A stretch of DNA of 64,000 bases from Calliopsis andreniformis. Its lineage: Eukaryota > Arthropoda > Insecta > Hymenoptera > Andrenidae. The stretch lies in contig NW_027480429.1 in assembly GCF_051401765.1 (NCBI RefSeq), positions 15,256,157 to 15,320,156 of the forward strand. The letters are read 5' to 3'. This document shows positions 39,301 to 51,999 of this stretch, piece after piece. The notes under the pieces were generated by a model, which was given only the letters and a program-made list of their open reading frames with translations, was not told the origin of the DNA and searched no databases. The position numbers and the translations under genes are program-made. Each line of letters starts with the position of its first letter. Position 1 is the stretch's first letter.

Positions 39301-41357
39301 CAGTCTTTCCATCCTATAACAGGAATAATTGCAACCCGTGTGAAGGTGATGGTCATTTCTGCGTTCCAGGCAACCTAGGCTTCACTCTAGGGCGTTGTTC
39401 CACCAGATCGAATAGTTAGGGCCTAAGAACTCAACGCCAGTAGCATAAAATACGATATAAATACAACAACTTTTCCATCGTATAAAACGAATAATTGCAA
39501 CCAGTTTGAAGGTGATGGTCTTTACTACGTACCGGGCAACCTAGGCTTCACTCTAGGGCGTTGCTCCACCAGACGAAACAGTTAGGGCCTTAGAAGTCAA
39601 CGCCCGAAGCATAAAATACAAAATAAATAGAACAGTTATTCCATTGTATAAAACGAATAATTGCTACCAGTGTAAAAGTTATGGTCATTTCTACGTTCCG
39701 GGCAGCCTAGGCTTCACCCAAGGGCGTTTTTCCACCAGATCGAATAGTTCGGGCCTAAGATGTGGACGCCAGAAGAATAAAATACAATATAAATATAACA
39801 GTTTTTCCATCGTATAAAACGAATAATAGCAACCAGTGTGAAAGTTATGGTCAATTCCACGTTCCGGGCAACCTAGGTTTCACTCCAGGGCGTTGCTCCT
39901 CCAGATCGAATAGTTACGGCCTAAGCAGTCAACGCCAGAAGCATAAAATACGATAAAGATGCAACAGTTTTTCCATCGTATAAAACGAATAATTGCAACC
40001 AGTGTGAAAGTTATGGTCATTTCTACATTCCGAGCAACCTAGGCCTCACTCTAGGGCGTTGTTCCACCAGATCGAATAGTTAGGACCTAAGAAGTTAACG
40101 CCAGAAGCATAAAATGCAATAAAAATACAACAGTTTTTCCATCGTGTAGCAGGAGTAATATGCAACCAGTGTGATAGTAGTGGTCATTTCTACGTTCCGG
40201 GTAACCTAGGCCTCACTCTAGGGCGTTGTTCCACCAGATCGAATAGTTAGGACCTAAGAAGTTAACGCCAGAAGCATAAAATGCAATAAAAATACAACAG
40301 TTTTTCCATCGTGTAGCAGGAGTAATATGCAACCAGTGTGAAAGTAATGGTCATTTCTACGTTCCGGGCAACCCAGGCTTCACTCTAGGGCGTTGCTCCA
40401 CCACATCTAATAGCTACGGCCTTAGAAGTCAACGCCAGAGGCATAAAATACAATATAAATACAACAGCGTTTCCATCGTATAAAACGAATAATTGCAACC
40501 AGTGTGAAAGTTATGGTCATTTCTACATTCCGAGCAACCTAGGCTTCACTCTAGGGCGTTGCTCCACCAGATCGAATAGTTAGGTCCTTAGAAGTAAACG
40601 CCAGAAGCATAAAATGCGATATAAATACAACAGCTTTTACATCGTATAAAAGGAATAATTGCAAACAGTGTGAAAGTAATGGTCATTTCTACGTTCCGGC
40701 CAACCTGGGCTTCACCCTAGGCCGTTGTTCCACCAGATCGAATAGTTAGGGCCTAAGAAGTGAACGCCAGAACCATAAAATGCAATAAAAATACAACAGT
40801 TTTTCCATCGTATAACAGGATTAATTGCAACCAGTTTGAAAGTGATGGTCATTTCTCCTTTCCGGGCAACCTAGGCTTCACTCTAGGGCGTTGCTCCACC
40901 AGATCAAACAGTTAGGGCCTCAGAAGTCAACGCCCGAAGCATAAAATACAAGATAAATAGAAGAGTTTTTCCATTGTGTAAAACGAATAATTGCTACCAG
41001 TGTAAAAGTTATGGTCATTTCTACGTTCCGGGCAACCTAGGCTTCACTCTATGGCGTTCTTCCACCACATCGAATAGCTACGGCCCCAGAAGTCAACACC
41101 TGAAGTCTAAAATACAATAAAAATACAACAGTCTTTCCATCCTATAACAGGAATAATTGCAACCCGTGTGAAGGTGATGGTCATTTCTGCGTTCCAGGCA
41201 ACCTAGGCTTCACTCTAGGGCGTTGTTCCACCAGATCGAATAGTTAGGGCCTAAGAAGTCAACGCCAGTAGCATAAAATACGATATAAATACAACAACTT
41301 TTCCATCGTATAAAACGAATAATTGCAACCAGTTTGAAGGTGATGGTCATTTCTACG
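36356..41357 (+). repeat. Higher-order block G, copy 2
   Basis: This follows copy 1 directly and repeats it in order, including the internal tetramer (CCGAGAAACCTAGG at 36377 and 37041) and the later pair of TAATATGC monomers (40157 and 40324). Near 37824 it has a single TAATATGC monomer where copy 1 has two. It ends near 41357: copy 1 continues with CCAAGGGCGTTTTTCC there, while this copy inserts a CCAGACGAAACAG monomer before that type appears at 41547. From 40340 onward this copy is itself duplicated at 42331. Confidence 0.88.
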
Positions 41358-42330
41358 TACCGGGCAACCTAGGCTTTACTCTAGGGCGTTGCTCCACCAG
41401 ACGAAACAGTTAGGGCCTTAGAAGTCAACGCCCGAAGCATAAAATACAAAATAAATAGAACAGTTATTCCATTGTATAAAACGCATAATTGCTACCAGTG
41501 TAAAAGTTATGGTCATTTCTACGTTCCGGGCAACCTAGGCTTCACCCAAGGGCGTTTTTCCACCAGATCGAATAGTTCCGGCCTAAGATGTGAACGCCAG
41601 AAGAATAAAATACAATATAAATATAACAGTTTTTCCATCGTATAAAACAAATAATAGCAACCAGTGTGAAAGTTATGGTCATTTCTACGTTCCGGGCAAC
41701 CTAGGCTCCACTCTAGGGCGTTGCTCCACCAGATCGAAATGTTAGGGCCTAAGAAGTCAACGCCCGAAGCATAAAACACGATATAAATGCAACAGCATTT
41801 CCATCGTATTAAATGAATAATTGCTAACAGTGTGAAAGTAGTGGTCACTTCTACGTTCCGAGCAACCTAGGCTTCACTCTAGGGCGGTGCTCCAACATAT
41901 CGAATAGCTACGGCCTTAGGAGTCTACGCCTGAAGCATAAAATACAATATAAATATAACAGTTCTTCCATCGTATAGAACGAATAACAGCAACCAGTGTG
42001 AAAGTTATGGTCATTTCTACGTTCCGGGCTACCTAGGCTTCACTCTGTGGCGTTCTTCCACCACATCGAATAGCAACGGCCTCAGTAGTCAACGCCAGAA
42101 GCATAAAATACAATATAAATATAACAGTTTTTCCATCGTATAAAACGAATAATAGCAACCAGTGTGAAAGTTATGGTCATTTCTAAGTTCCGGGCAACCT
42201 AGGCTTCACTCTAGGGCGTTGTTCCACCAGATGGTATAGCTAGGGCCTAAGAAGTAAACGCCAGAAGCATAAAATACGATACAAATACAACTGCTTTTCC
42301 ATCGTATAAAAGAATAATTGCAACCAGTGT
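41358..42330 (+). repeat. Monomers between block G copy 2 and the 12-monomer duplicate
   Basis: About six monomers. 41358-41858 belongs to the stretch repeated at 43349-43849. The remainder includes CCGGGCTACCTAGG types like those of block G (near 42027) and a one-base deletion in GTATAAAAGAATAATTGC near 42311. Confidence 0.75.
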
Positions 42331-43849
42331 GAAAGTAATGGTCATTTCTACGTTCCGGGCAACCTAGGCTTCACTCTAGGGCGTTGCTCCACCACATCTA
42401 ATAGCTACGGCCTTAGAAGTCAACGCCAGAGGCATAAAATACAATATAAATACAACAGCGTTTCCATCGTATAAAACGAATAATTGCAACCAGTGTGAAA
42501 GTTATGGTCATTTCTACATTCCGAGCAACCTAGGCTTCACTCTAGGGCGTTGCTCCACCAGATCGAATAGTTAGGTCCTTAGAAGTAAACGCCAGAAGCA
42601 TAAAATGCGATATAAATACAACAGCTTTTACATCGTATAAAAGGAATAATTGCAAACAGTGTGAAAGTAATGGTCATTTCTACGTTCCGGCCAACCTGGG
42701 CTTCACCCTAGGCCGTTGTTCCACCAGATCGAATAGTTAGGGCCTAAGAAGTGAACGCCAGAACCATAAAATGCAATAAAAATACAACAGTTTTTCCATC
42801 GTATAACAGGATTAATTGCAACCAGTTTGAAAGTGATGGTCATTTCTCCTTTCCGGGCAACCTAGGCTTCACTCTAGGGCGTTGCTCCACCAGATCAAAC
42901 AGTTAGGGCCTCAGAAGTCAACGCCCGAAGCATAAAATACAAGATAAATAGAAGAGTTTTTCCATTGTGTAAAACGAATAATTGCTACCAGTGTAAAAGT
43001 TATGGTCATTTCTACGTTCCGGGCAACCTAGGCTTCACTCTTTGGCGTTCTTCCACCACATCGAATAGCTACGGCCCCAGAAGTCAACACCTGAAGTCTA
43101 AAATACAATAAAAATACAACAGTCTTTCCATCCTATAACAGGAATAATTGCAACCCGGGTGAAGGTGATGGTCATTTCTGCGTTCCAGGCAACCTAGGCT
43201 TCACTCTAGGGCGTTGTTCCACCAGATCGAATAGTTAGGGCCTAAGAAGTCAACGCCAGTAGCATTAAATACGATATAAATACAACAACTTTTCCATCGT
43301 ATAAAACGAATAATTGCAACCAGTTCGAAGGTGATGGTCATTTCTACGTACCGGGCAACCTAGGCTTCACTCTAGGGCGTTGCTCCACCAGACGAAACAG
43401 TTAGGGCCTTAGAAGTCAACGCTCGAAGCATAAAATACAAAATAAATAGAACAGTTATTCCATTGTATAAAACGCATAATTGCTACCAGTGTAAAAGTTA
43501 TGGTCATTTCTACGTTCCGGGCAACCTAGGCTTCACCCAAGGGCGTTTTTCCACCAGATCGAATAGTTCGGGCCTAAGATGTGAACGCCAGAAGAATAAA
43601 ATACAATATAAATATAACAGTTTTTCCATCGTATAAAACGAATAATAGCAACCAGTGTGAAAGTTATGGTCATTTCTACGTTCCGGGCAACCTAGGCTCC
43701 ACTCTAGGGCGTTGCTCCACCAGATCGAAATGTTAGGGCCTAAGAAGTCAACGCCCGAAGCATAAAATACGATATAAATGCAACAGCATTTCCATCGTAT
43801 TAAATGAATAATTGCTAACAGTGTGAAAGTAGTGGTCATTTCTACGTTC
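42331..43849 (+). repeat. 12-monomer duplicate of 40340-41858
   Basis: These 1519 bp repeat 40340-41858 at 1991 bp (12 monomers less the single base lost near 42311). Since 40340-41357 is also present near 34690-35710, the left part exists three times. Differences are few: CTCTTTGGCG for CTCTATGGCG near 43040, CCGGGTGAAGG for CCGTGTGAAGG near 43156, and AACGCTCGAAGC for AACGCCCGAAGC near 43420. The copies separate at about 43849. Confidence 0.86.
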
Positions 43850-46800
43850 CGGGCAACCTAGGCTTCACTCTAGGGCGTTGCTCCACCACATCTAATAGCT
43901 ACGGCCTTAGAAGTCAACGCCAGAGGCATAAAATACAATATAAATACAACAGCTTTTCCATCGTATAAAACGAATAATTGCTACCAGTGTGAAAGTTATG
44001 GTCATTTCTACTTTGCGGGCAACCTAGGCTTCACTCTAGGGCGTTGCTCCACCAGATCAAACAGTTAGGGCCTCAGAAGGCAACGCCCGAAGCGTAAAAT
44101 ACAAGATAAATAGAAGAGTTTTTCCATTGTGTAAAACGAATAATTGCTACCAGTGTAAAAGTTATGGTCATTTCTATGTTCCGGGCAACCTAGGCTTCAC
44201 TCTATGGCGTTCTTCCACCACATCGAATAGCTACGGCCTCAGAAGTCAACACCTGAAGTCTAAAATACAATAAAAATACAACAGTCTTTCCACCCTATGA
44301 CAGGATTAATTGCTACCAGTGTGAAAGTTATGGTCATTTCTACTTTCCGGGCAACCTAGGCTTCACCCTAGGGCGTTGTTCCACCTGATGGAATAGTTAG
44401 GTCCCAAGAAGTCAACGCCAGAAGCATAAAATACGATATAAATACAACAGCTTTTCCATCGTATAAAACGAATAATTGCAACCAGTTTGAAAGTGATGGT
44501 CATTTCTACGTACCGCGCAACCTAGGCTTCACTATAGGGCGTTGCTCCACCAGGTCAAACAGTTAGGGCCTTAGAAGCCAACTCCCGAAGCATTAAATAC
44601 AAAATAAATACAACAGTTTTTCCATTGTATAAAACGAATAATTGCTACCAGTATGAAAGTTATGGTCATTTCTACTTTCCGGGCAACCTAGGCTTCACCC
44701 TAGGGCGCTGCTCCAACAGATTGTATAGTTAGGGCCTTAGAAGTGAATGCCCGAAGCACATAATGCAATAAAAATAAAACAGTATTTCCATCATATAACA
44801 GGAATAATTGCAACCAATTTGAAAGTGATGGTCATTTATACGTACCGGGCAACCTACGCTTCACTCGAGGGCGTTGCTCCACCAGGTCGAATAGTTAGGG
44901 CCTTAGAAGTCAACTCCCGTAGCATAAAATACAAGATAAATAGAACAGTTTTTCCATCGTATAAAACGAATAATTGCTGCCAGTGTGAAAGTTATGGTCA
45001 TTTCTACTTGCCGGGCAACCTAGGCTTCACCCTAGGGCGTTGTTCCGCCTGATGGAATAGTTAGGGCCTAAGAAGTGAACGCCAGAAGCATAAAATACGA
45101 TATAAATACAACAGCGTTTCCATCGCATAAAACGAATAATTGCAACCAGTTTGAAAGTGATGGTCATTTCTACGTACCGGGCAACCTAGCCTGCACTCTA
45201 GGGCGTTGCTCCACCAGATCAAACAGTTAGGGCCTTAGAAGTCAACGCCCGAAGCATAAAATACAACATAATAGAACAGTCTTTCCATTGTATAAAACGA
45301 ATAATTGCTACCAGTGTAAACTTTATGGTCAATTCTACGTTCCGGGCAACCTAGGCTTCACCCTAGGGCGTTGTTCCACCAGATCGAATAGTTCGGGCCT
45401 AAGAAGTGAACGCCAGAAGAATAAAATACAATATAAATATAACAGTTTTTCCATCGTATAAAACGAATAATAGCAACCAGTGTGAAAGTTGTGGTCATTT
45501 CTACGTTCCGGGCAACCTAGGTTTCACTCTAGGGCGTCGCTCCACCAGATCAAACAGTTAGGGCCTTAGGAGCCAACGCCCGAAGCATTAAATACAAAAT
45601 AAATAGAACAGTTTTTCCATTTTATAAAACGAATAATTGCTACCAGTGTAAAAGTTATGGTCATTTCTACGTTCCGGGCAACCTAGGCTTCACTCTAGGG
45701 CGTTGCTCCACCACACCTAATAGCTACGGCCTTAGAAGTCAACGCCAGACGCATAAAATACGATATAAATACAACAGCTTTTCCATCGTATTAAACGAAT
45801 AATTGCAACCAGTATGAAACTGATGGTCATTTCTACTTTCCGAGGAACCTAGGCTACACCATAGTGCGTTGCTCCAACAGATTGAATAGTTAGGGCCCTA
45901 GAAGTCAACGCCCGAAGCATAAAACGCAATAAAAATACAACAGTGTTTCCATCGTATAAAACGAATAATTGCAACCAGTATGAAACTTATGGTCATTTCT
46001 ACTTTCCGAGCAAGCTAGGCTTCACCCTAGGGCGTTGCTCCAACGGATTCAATAGTTAGGACCTTAGAAGTGAACGCCCGAAACATAAAATGCAAAAAAA
46101 ATACAACAGTGTTTCCATCATATAACAGGAATAATTGCAACCAGTTTGAAAGTGATGGCCAATTCTACGTTCCGGGCAACCTAGGATTCTCTCTAGGGCG
46201 TTGCTCCACCAGATCGAATAGATAGTGCCTTAGAAGTCAACGCCAGAAGCATAAAATACAATATAAGTACAACAGTTTTTCCATCGTATAAAACGAATAA
46301 TTGGAACCAGTATGTAACTTATGGTCATTTCTACTTTCCAAGCAACTTAGGCTTCACCCTAGGGCCTTGCTCCAACAGATTGAACAGTTAGGGCCTTAGA
46401 AGTCAGCGCCCGAACCATAACATGCAAAAAAAATACAACAGTGTTTCCATCATATAACAGGAATAATTGCAACCTGTTTGAAAGTGATTGCCAATTCTAC
46501 GTTCCGGGCAACCTAGGTTTCATTCCAGGGCGTTGCTCCACCAGACCGAATAGTTACGGCCTAAGAAGTCAACGCCAGAAGCATAAAATACGATATAAAT
46601 ACAACAGCGTTTCCATCGTATAAAACGAATAATTGCAACCAGTATGAAACTTATGGTCATTTCTGCTTTCCGAGGAAGCTAGGCTTCACCCTAGGGCGCT
46701 GCTCCAACAGATTGAATAGTTAGGGCCTTAGAAGTCAACGCCCGAAGCATAAAATGCAATAAACATACAACAGTGTTTCCATCATATAACAGGAATAATT

Positions 46801-47650
46801 GCAACCAGTTTGAAAGTGACGACCAATTCTACGTTCCGGGCAACCTAGGCTTCACTCTAGGGCGTTGCTCCACCAGATCGAATAGTTAGTGCCTTAGAAG
46901 TCAACGCCAGAAGCATAAAATACAATATAAATACAACAGTTCTTCCATCGTATAAAACGAATAATTGCAACCAGTTCGAAAGTGATGGCCAATTCTACCT
47001 TCCGGGCAACCTAGGCTTGACTCTAGGGCGTTGCTCCACCAGTTCGAATAGTCAGTGCCTTAGAAGTCAACGCCAGAAGCATAAAATACAATATAAATAC
47101 AACAGTTCTTCCATCGTATAAAACGAATAATAGCAACCAGTATGAAACTTATGGTCATTTCTACTTTCCGAGCAACCTAGGCTTCAGCCTAGGGCGTTGC
47201 TCCAACAGATTGAATAGTTAGGGCCTTAGAAGTCAACGCCCGAACCATAAAATGCAAAAAAAATACAACAGTGTTTCCATCATATATCAGGAATAATTGC
47301 AACCAGTTTGAAAGTGATGGCCAATTCTACGTTCCGGGCAACCTAGGTTTCACTCCAGGGCGTTGCTCCACCAGACCGAATAGTTACGGCCTAAGAAGTC
47401 AACAGCAGAAGCATAAAATACGATATAAATACAACTGCTTTTCCATCGTATAAAACGAATAATTGCAACCAGTGTGAAAGTAACGTTCATTTCTACGTTC
47501 CCAGCACCCTAGGCGTCTCCCTAGGGCGTTGCTCCACCACATCTAATAGCTACGGCCTTAGAAGTCAACGCCAGAAGCATAAAATACAATATAAATATAA
47601 CAGTTTTTCCATCGCATAAAACGAATAATTGCAACCAGTGTGAAAGTTAT
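43850..47650 (+). repeat. Diverged monomers with weak 5-monomer order
   Basis: Long high-identity partners fade here and monomers vary more. A loose 830-bp (5 x 166) relation links 46380-46623 with 47210-47453; both contain a long A tract (ATGCAAAAAAAATAC), TGATGGCCAATTC-like words and TAGGTTTC(A/T)(C/T)TCCAGGG. Related monomers recur near 49880-50110, 55200-55420, 60500-60740 and 61340-61570. A one-base deletion (ATACAACATAATAGAACAG) is at 45264. I read this as an older or less homogenised stretch. Confidence 0.7.
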
Positions 47651-48290
47651 GGTCATTTCTACATTCCGAGCAGCCTAGGATCCACTCTAGGGCGTTGCTC
47701 CACCAGATCGAATAGTTAGGTCCTTAGAAGTAAACGCCAGAAGCTTAAAATACGATATAAATACAACAGCGTTTTCATCGTATAAAACGAATAATTGCAA
47801 CCAGTGTCAAAGTTATGTTCATTTCTACATTCCGAGCAACCTAGGATCCACTCTAGGGCGTTGCTCCACCAGATCGAATAGTTAGGTCCTTAGAAGTAAA
47901 CGCCAGAAGCATAAAATACGATATAAATACAACAGCGTTTCCATCGTATAAAACGAATAATTGCAACCAGTGTGAAAGTTATGGTCATTTCTACATCCCG
48001 AGCAACCTAGGATCCACTCTAGGGCGTAGCTCCACCAGATCGAATAGTTAGGTCCTTAGAAGTAAACGCCAGAGACAGAAAATACGATATAAATACAACA
48101 GCGTTTGCATCGTATAAAACGAATAATTGCAGCCAGTGTGAAAGTTATGGTCATTTCTACATTCCGAGCAACCTAGGATTCACTCTAGACCGTTGCTCCA
48201 CAAGATCGAATAGTTAGGTCCTTAGAAGTAAACGCCAGAAGCATAAAATACGATATAAATACAACAGCTTTTCCATCGTATAAAAGGAAT
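47651..48290 (+). repeat. Run of four successive like monomers
   Basis: Four adjacent monomers begin with ACATTCCGAGCA or a close variant, share GTTAGGTCCTTAGAAGTAAA and AATACGATATAAATACAACA, and three carry CCTAGGATCCACTCTAG. Elsewhere in the window neighbours belong to different types, so this is a small single-monomer amplification rather than a higher-order one. Each copy has private changes (CCGAGCAGCC, ACATCCCGAGC, CTAGACCGTTGC), so the expansion is not the most recent event here. Confidence 0.75.
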
Positions 48291-51200
48291 AATTGCAAAC
48301 AGTGTGAAGGTAATGGTCATTTCTACGTTCCGGGCAAGCTAGGCTTCACCCTAGGGCGTTGTTCCACCAGATCGAATAGTTAGGGCCTAAGAAGTGAACG
48401 CCAGAAGCATATAATGCAATAAAAATACAACAGTTTTTCCAATGTATAACAGGATTAATTGCAACCAGTTTGAAAGTGATGGTCATTTCCCCTTTCCGGG
48501 CAACCTAGGCTTCACTCTAGGGCGTTGCTCCTCTAGATCGAATAGCTAGGGCCTTAGAAGTCAACGCCAGAAGCATAAAATACAATATAAATACAACAGT
48601 TTTTCCACCGTATAAAACGAATAACTGCAACCAATGTGAACGTGATGGTCATTTCTACATTCCGAGCAACCTAGGATCCACTCTAGGGCGTTGCTCCACC
48701 AGATCGAATAGTTAGGTCCTTAGAAGTAAACGCCAGAAGCATAAAATGCAATAAAAATACAACAGTGTTTCCATCGTATAAAACGAATAATTGAAACCAG
48801 TATGAAACTTATGGTCATTTCTACTTTCCGAGCAAGCTAGGCTTCACCCTAGGGCGTTGCTCCAACAGATTGAATAGTTAGGACCTTAGAAGCGATCGCC
48901 CAAACCATAAAATGCAATAAAAATACAACAGTATTTCCATCATATAACAGGAATAATTGCAACCAGTTTGAAAGTGTTGACCAATTCTACGTTCCGGGCA
49001 ACCTAGGCTTCACTCTAGGGCGTTGCTCCACCAGATCGTATAGTTAGTGCCTTAGAAGTCAACGCCAGAAGCATAAAATACAATATAAATACAACAGTTT
49101 TACCATCGCATAAAACGAATGATTGCTACCAGTATGAAACTGATGGTCATTTCTACTTTCCGAGCAAGCTAGGCTTCACCCTAGGGCGTTGCTCCAACAG
49201 ATTGAACAGTTAGGACCTTAGAAGTGAACGCCCGAACCAGAAAATGCAAAAAAATACAACAGTGTTTCCATCATATAACAGGAATAATTGCAACCAGTTT
49301 GAAAGTGATAGCCAATTCTACGTTCCGGGCAACCTAGGCTTCTCTCTAGGGCGTTGCTCCACCAGATCGAATAAATAGTGCCTTAGAAGTCAACGCCAGA
49401 GGCATAAAATACAATATAAATACAACAGCGTTTCCATCGTATAAAACGAATAACTGCAACCAGTGTGAAAGTTATGGTCATTTCCACATTCCGAGTAACC
49501 TAGGCTTCACTCTAGGGCGTTGCCCCACCAGATCGAATAGTTAGGTCCTTAGAAGTAAACGCCAGAAGCATAAAATACGATATAAATACAACAGCTTTTC
49601 CATCGTATAAAAGGATTAATTGCAACCAGTTTGAACGTGATGGCCATTTCTCCCTTCCGGGCAACCTAGGCTTCACTCTAGGGCGTTGCTCCACTAGATC
49701 GAACAGCTAGGGCCTTAGAAGTCAACGCCAGAAGCATAAAATACAATATAAATTCAACAGCTTTTCCATCGTACAAAACGAATAATTGCAACCAGTATGA
49801 AACTTATGGTCATTTCTACTTTCCGAGCAACCTAGGCTTCACCGTAGGGCGTTGCTCCAACGGATTGAATAGTTAGGGCCTTAGAAGTCAACGCCCGAAC
49901 CATAAAATTCAAAAAAAATACAACAGTGTTTCCATCATATAACAGTAATAATTGCAACCAGTTTGAAAGTGATGGCCAATTCTACGTTCCGGGCAACCTA
50001 GGTTTCGCTCCAGGGCGTTGCTCCACCAGACCGAATAGTTACGGCCTAAGAAGTCAACGCCAGAAGCATAAAATACGATATAAATACAACAGCTTTTCCA
50101 TCGTATAAAACGAATAATTGCAACCAGTGTGAAAGTAATGGTCATTTCTACGTTCCGAGCACCCTAGGCGTCTCTCTAGGGCGTTGCTCCGCCACATCTA
50201 ATAGCTACGGCCTTAGAAGTCAACGCCAGAGGCATAAAATACAATATAAATACAACTGCTTTTCATCGTATAAAACGAATAATTGCAACCAGTGTGAAAG
50301 TTATGGTCACTTCTACATTCCGAGCAACCTAGGCTTCATTCTAGGGCGTTGCTCCACCAAATCGCATAGTTAGGTCCTTAGAAGTAAACGCCAGAAGCAT
50401 AAAATACGATATAAATACAACAGCTTTTCCATCGTATAAAAGGATTAATTGCAACCAGTTTGAACGTGATGGCCATTTCTCCCTTCCGGGCAACCTAGGC
50501 TTCACTCTAGGGCGTTGCTCCACTAGATCGAACAGCTAGGGCCTTAGAAGTCAACGCCAGATGCATAAAATACAATATAAATTCAGCAGTTTTTCCATCG
50601 TATAAAACGAATAATTGCAACCAGTATGAAACTTATGGTCATTTCTACTTTCCGAGCAACCTAGGCTTCACCGTAGGGCGTTGCTCCAACGGATTGAATA
50701 GTTAGGTCCTTAGAAGTAAACGCCAGAAGCATAAAATACGATATATATACAACAGCTTTTCCATCGTGTAAAAGGAATAATTGCAAACAGTGTGAAAGTA
50801 ATGGTCATTTCTACGTTCCGGGCAACCTAGGCTTCACTCTACGGCGTTGTTCCACCAGACCGAATAGTTAGGGCCTAAGAAGTGAACGCCAGAAGCATAA
50901 ATTACAATATAAATATAACAGTCTTTCCATCCTATAACAGGAATAATTGCAACCAGTGTGAAAGTGATGGTCATTTCTACGTTCCAGGTAACCTATGCTT
51001 CACTCTAGGGCGTTGTTCCACCAGATCGAATAGTTAGGGCCTAAGAAGTGAACGCCAGAAGCATAAAATGCAATAAAAATACAACAGTTTTTCCAATGTA
51101 TAACAGGATTAATTGCAACCAGTGTGAAAGTTATGGTCATTTCTACATTCCGAGCAACCTAGGCTTCATTCTAGGGCGTTGCTCCACCAGATCGAATAGT

Positions 51201-51400
51201 TAGGCCCTTAGAAGTAAACGCCAGAAGCATAAAATACGTTATAAATACAACAGCTTTTCCATCGTATAAAAGGAATAATTGCAAACAGTGTGAAAGTAAT
51301 GGTCATTTCTACGTTCCGGGCAACCTAGGCTTCACCCTACGGCGTTGTTCCCCCAGATCGAATAGTTAGGGCCTAAGATGTGAACGCCAGAAGCATAAAA
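48291..51400 (+). repeat. Diverged monomers with an 829-bp repeat
   Basis: Ordinary monomers in register. 49460-49860 is closely similar to 50290-50690 at 829 bp (five monomers less one base), sharing GAACGTGATGGCCATTTCTC and CTAGATCGAACAGCTAGGG. Single-base losses occur in an A tract near 49247 and in GCTTTTCATCG near 50264. CACCGTAGGGCGTTGCTCC words mark both copies. No non-repeat sequence is seen. Confidence 0.7.
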
Positions 51401-51999
51401 TACAATATAAATACAACAGCGTTTGCATCGTATAAAACGAATAATTGCAACCAGTGTGAAAGTTATGGTCATTTCTACATTCCGAGCAACCTAGGATCCA
51501 CTCTAGGGCGTTGCTCCACCAGATCGAATAGTTAGGTCCTTAGAAGTAAACGCCAGAAGCATAAAATACGATATAAACACAACAGCGTTTCCATCGTATA
51601 AAACGAATAATTGCAACCAGTGTGAAAGTTATGGTCATTTTACCATTCCGAGCAACCTAGGATTCACTATAGACCGTTGCTCCACAAGATCGAATAGTTA
51701 GGTCCTTAGAAGTAAACGCCAGAAGCATAAAATACGATATAAATACAACAGCTTTTCCATCGTATAAAAGGTATAATTGCAAACAGTGTGAAGGTAATGG
51801 TCATTTCTACGTTCCGGGCAAGCTAGGCTTCACCCTAGGCCGTTGTTCCACCAGATCGAATAGTTAGGGCCTAAGAAGTGAACGCCAGAAGCATAAAATG
51901 CAATAAAAATACAACAGTTTTTCCAATGTATAACAGGATTAATTGCAACCAGTTTGAAAGTGATGGTCATTTCTCCTTTCCGGGCAACCTAGGCTTCAC
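51401..51999 (+). repeat. Partial copy of the 48100-48500 region
   Basis: The word GTTTGCATCGTATAAAACG at 48103 returns at 51421, 3318 bp away (20 monomers less the two bases lost near 49247 and 50264). Following monomers with CCTAGGATTCACT(C/A)TAGACCG and AACAGTGTGAAGGTAATGG are in the same order in both places. Confidence 0.72.

Noticed and set aside
46101..46115. Poly-A runs (ATGCAAAAAAAATAC and similar) as retrotransposon tails
   Set aside because: They sit at a fixed monomer position, are mostly 8 bases long and arise by T-to-A change within the usual CAATAAAAAT stretch; no inserted sequence adjoins them.
47670..48020. Regular GGATCC sites as boundaries of an inserted element
   Set aside because: They come from a two-base variant of the CCTAGGCTTCACTC segment repeated in adjacent monomers, and the repeat phase is unchanged on both sides.
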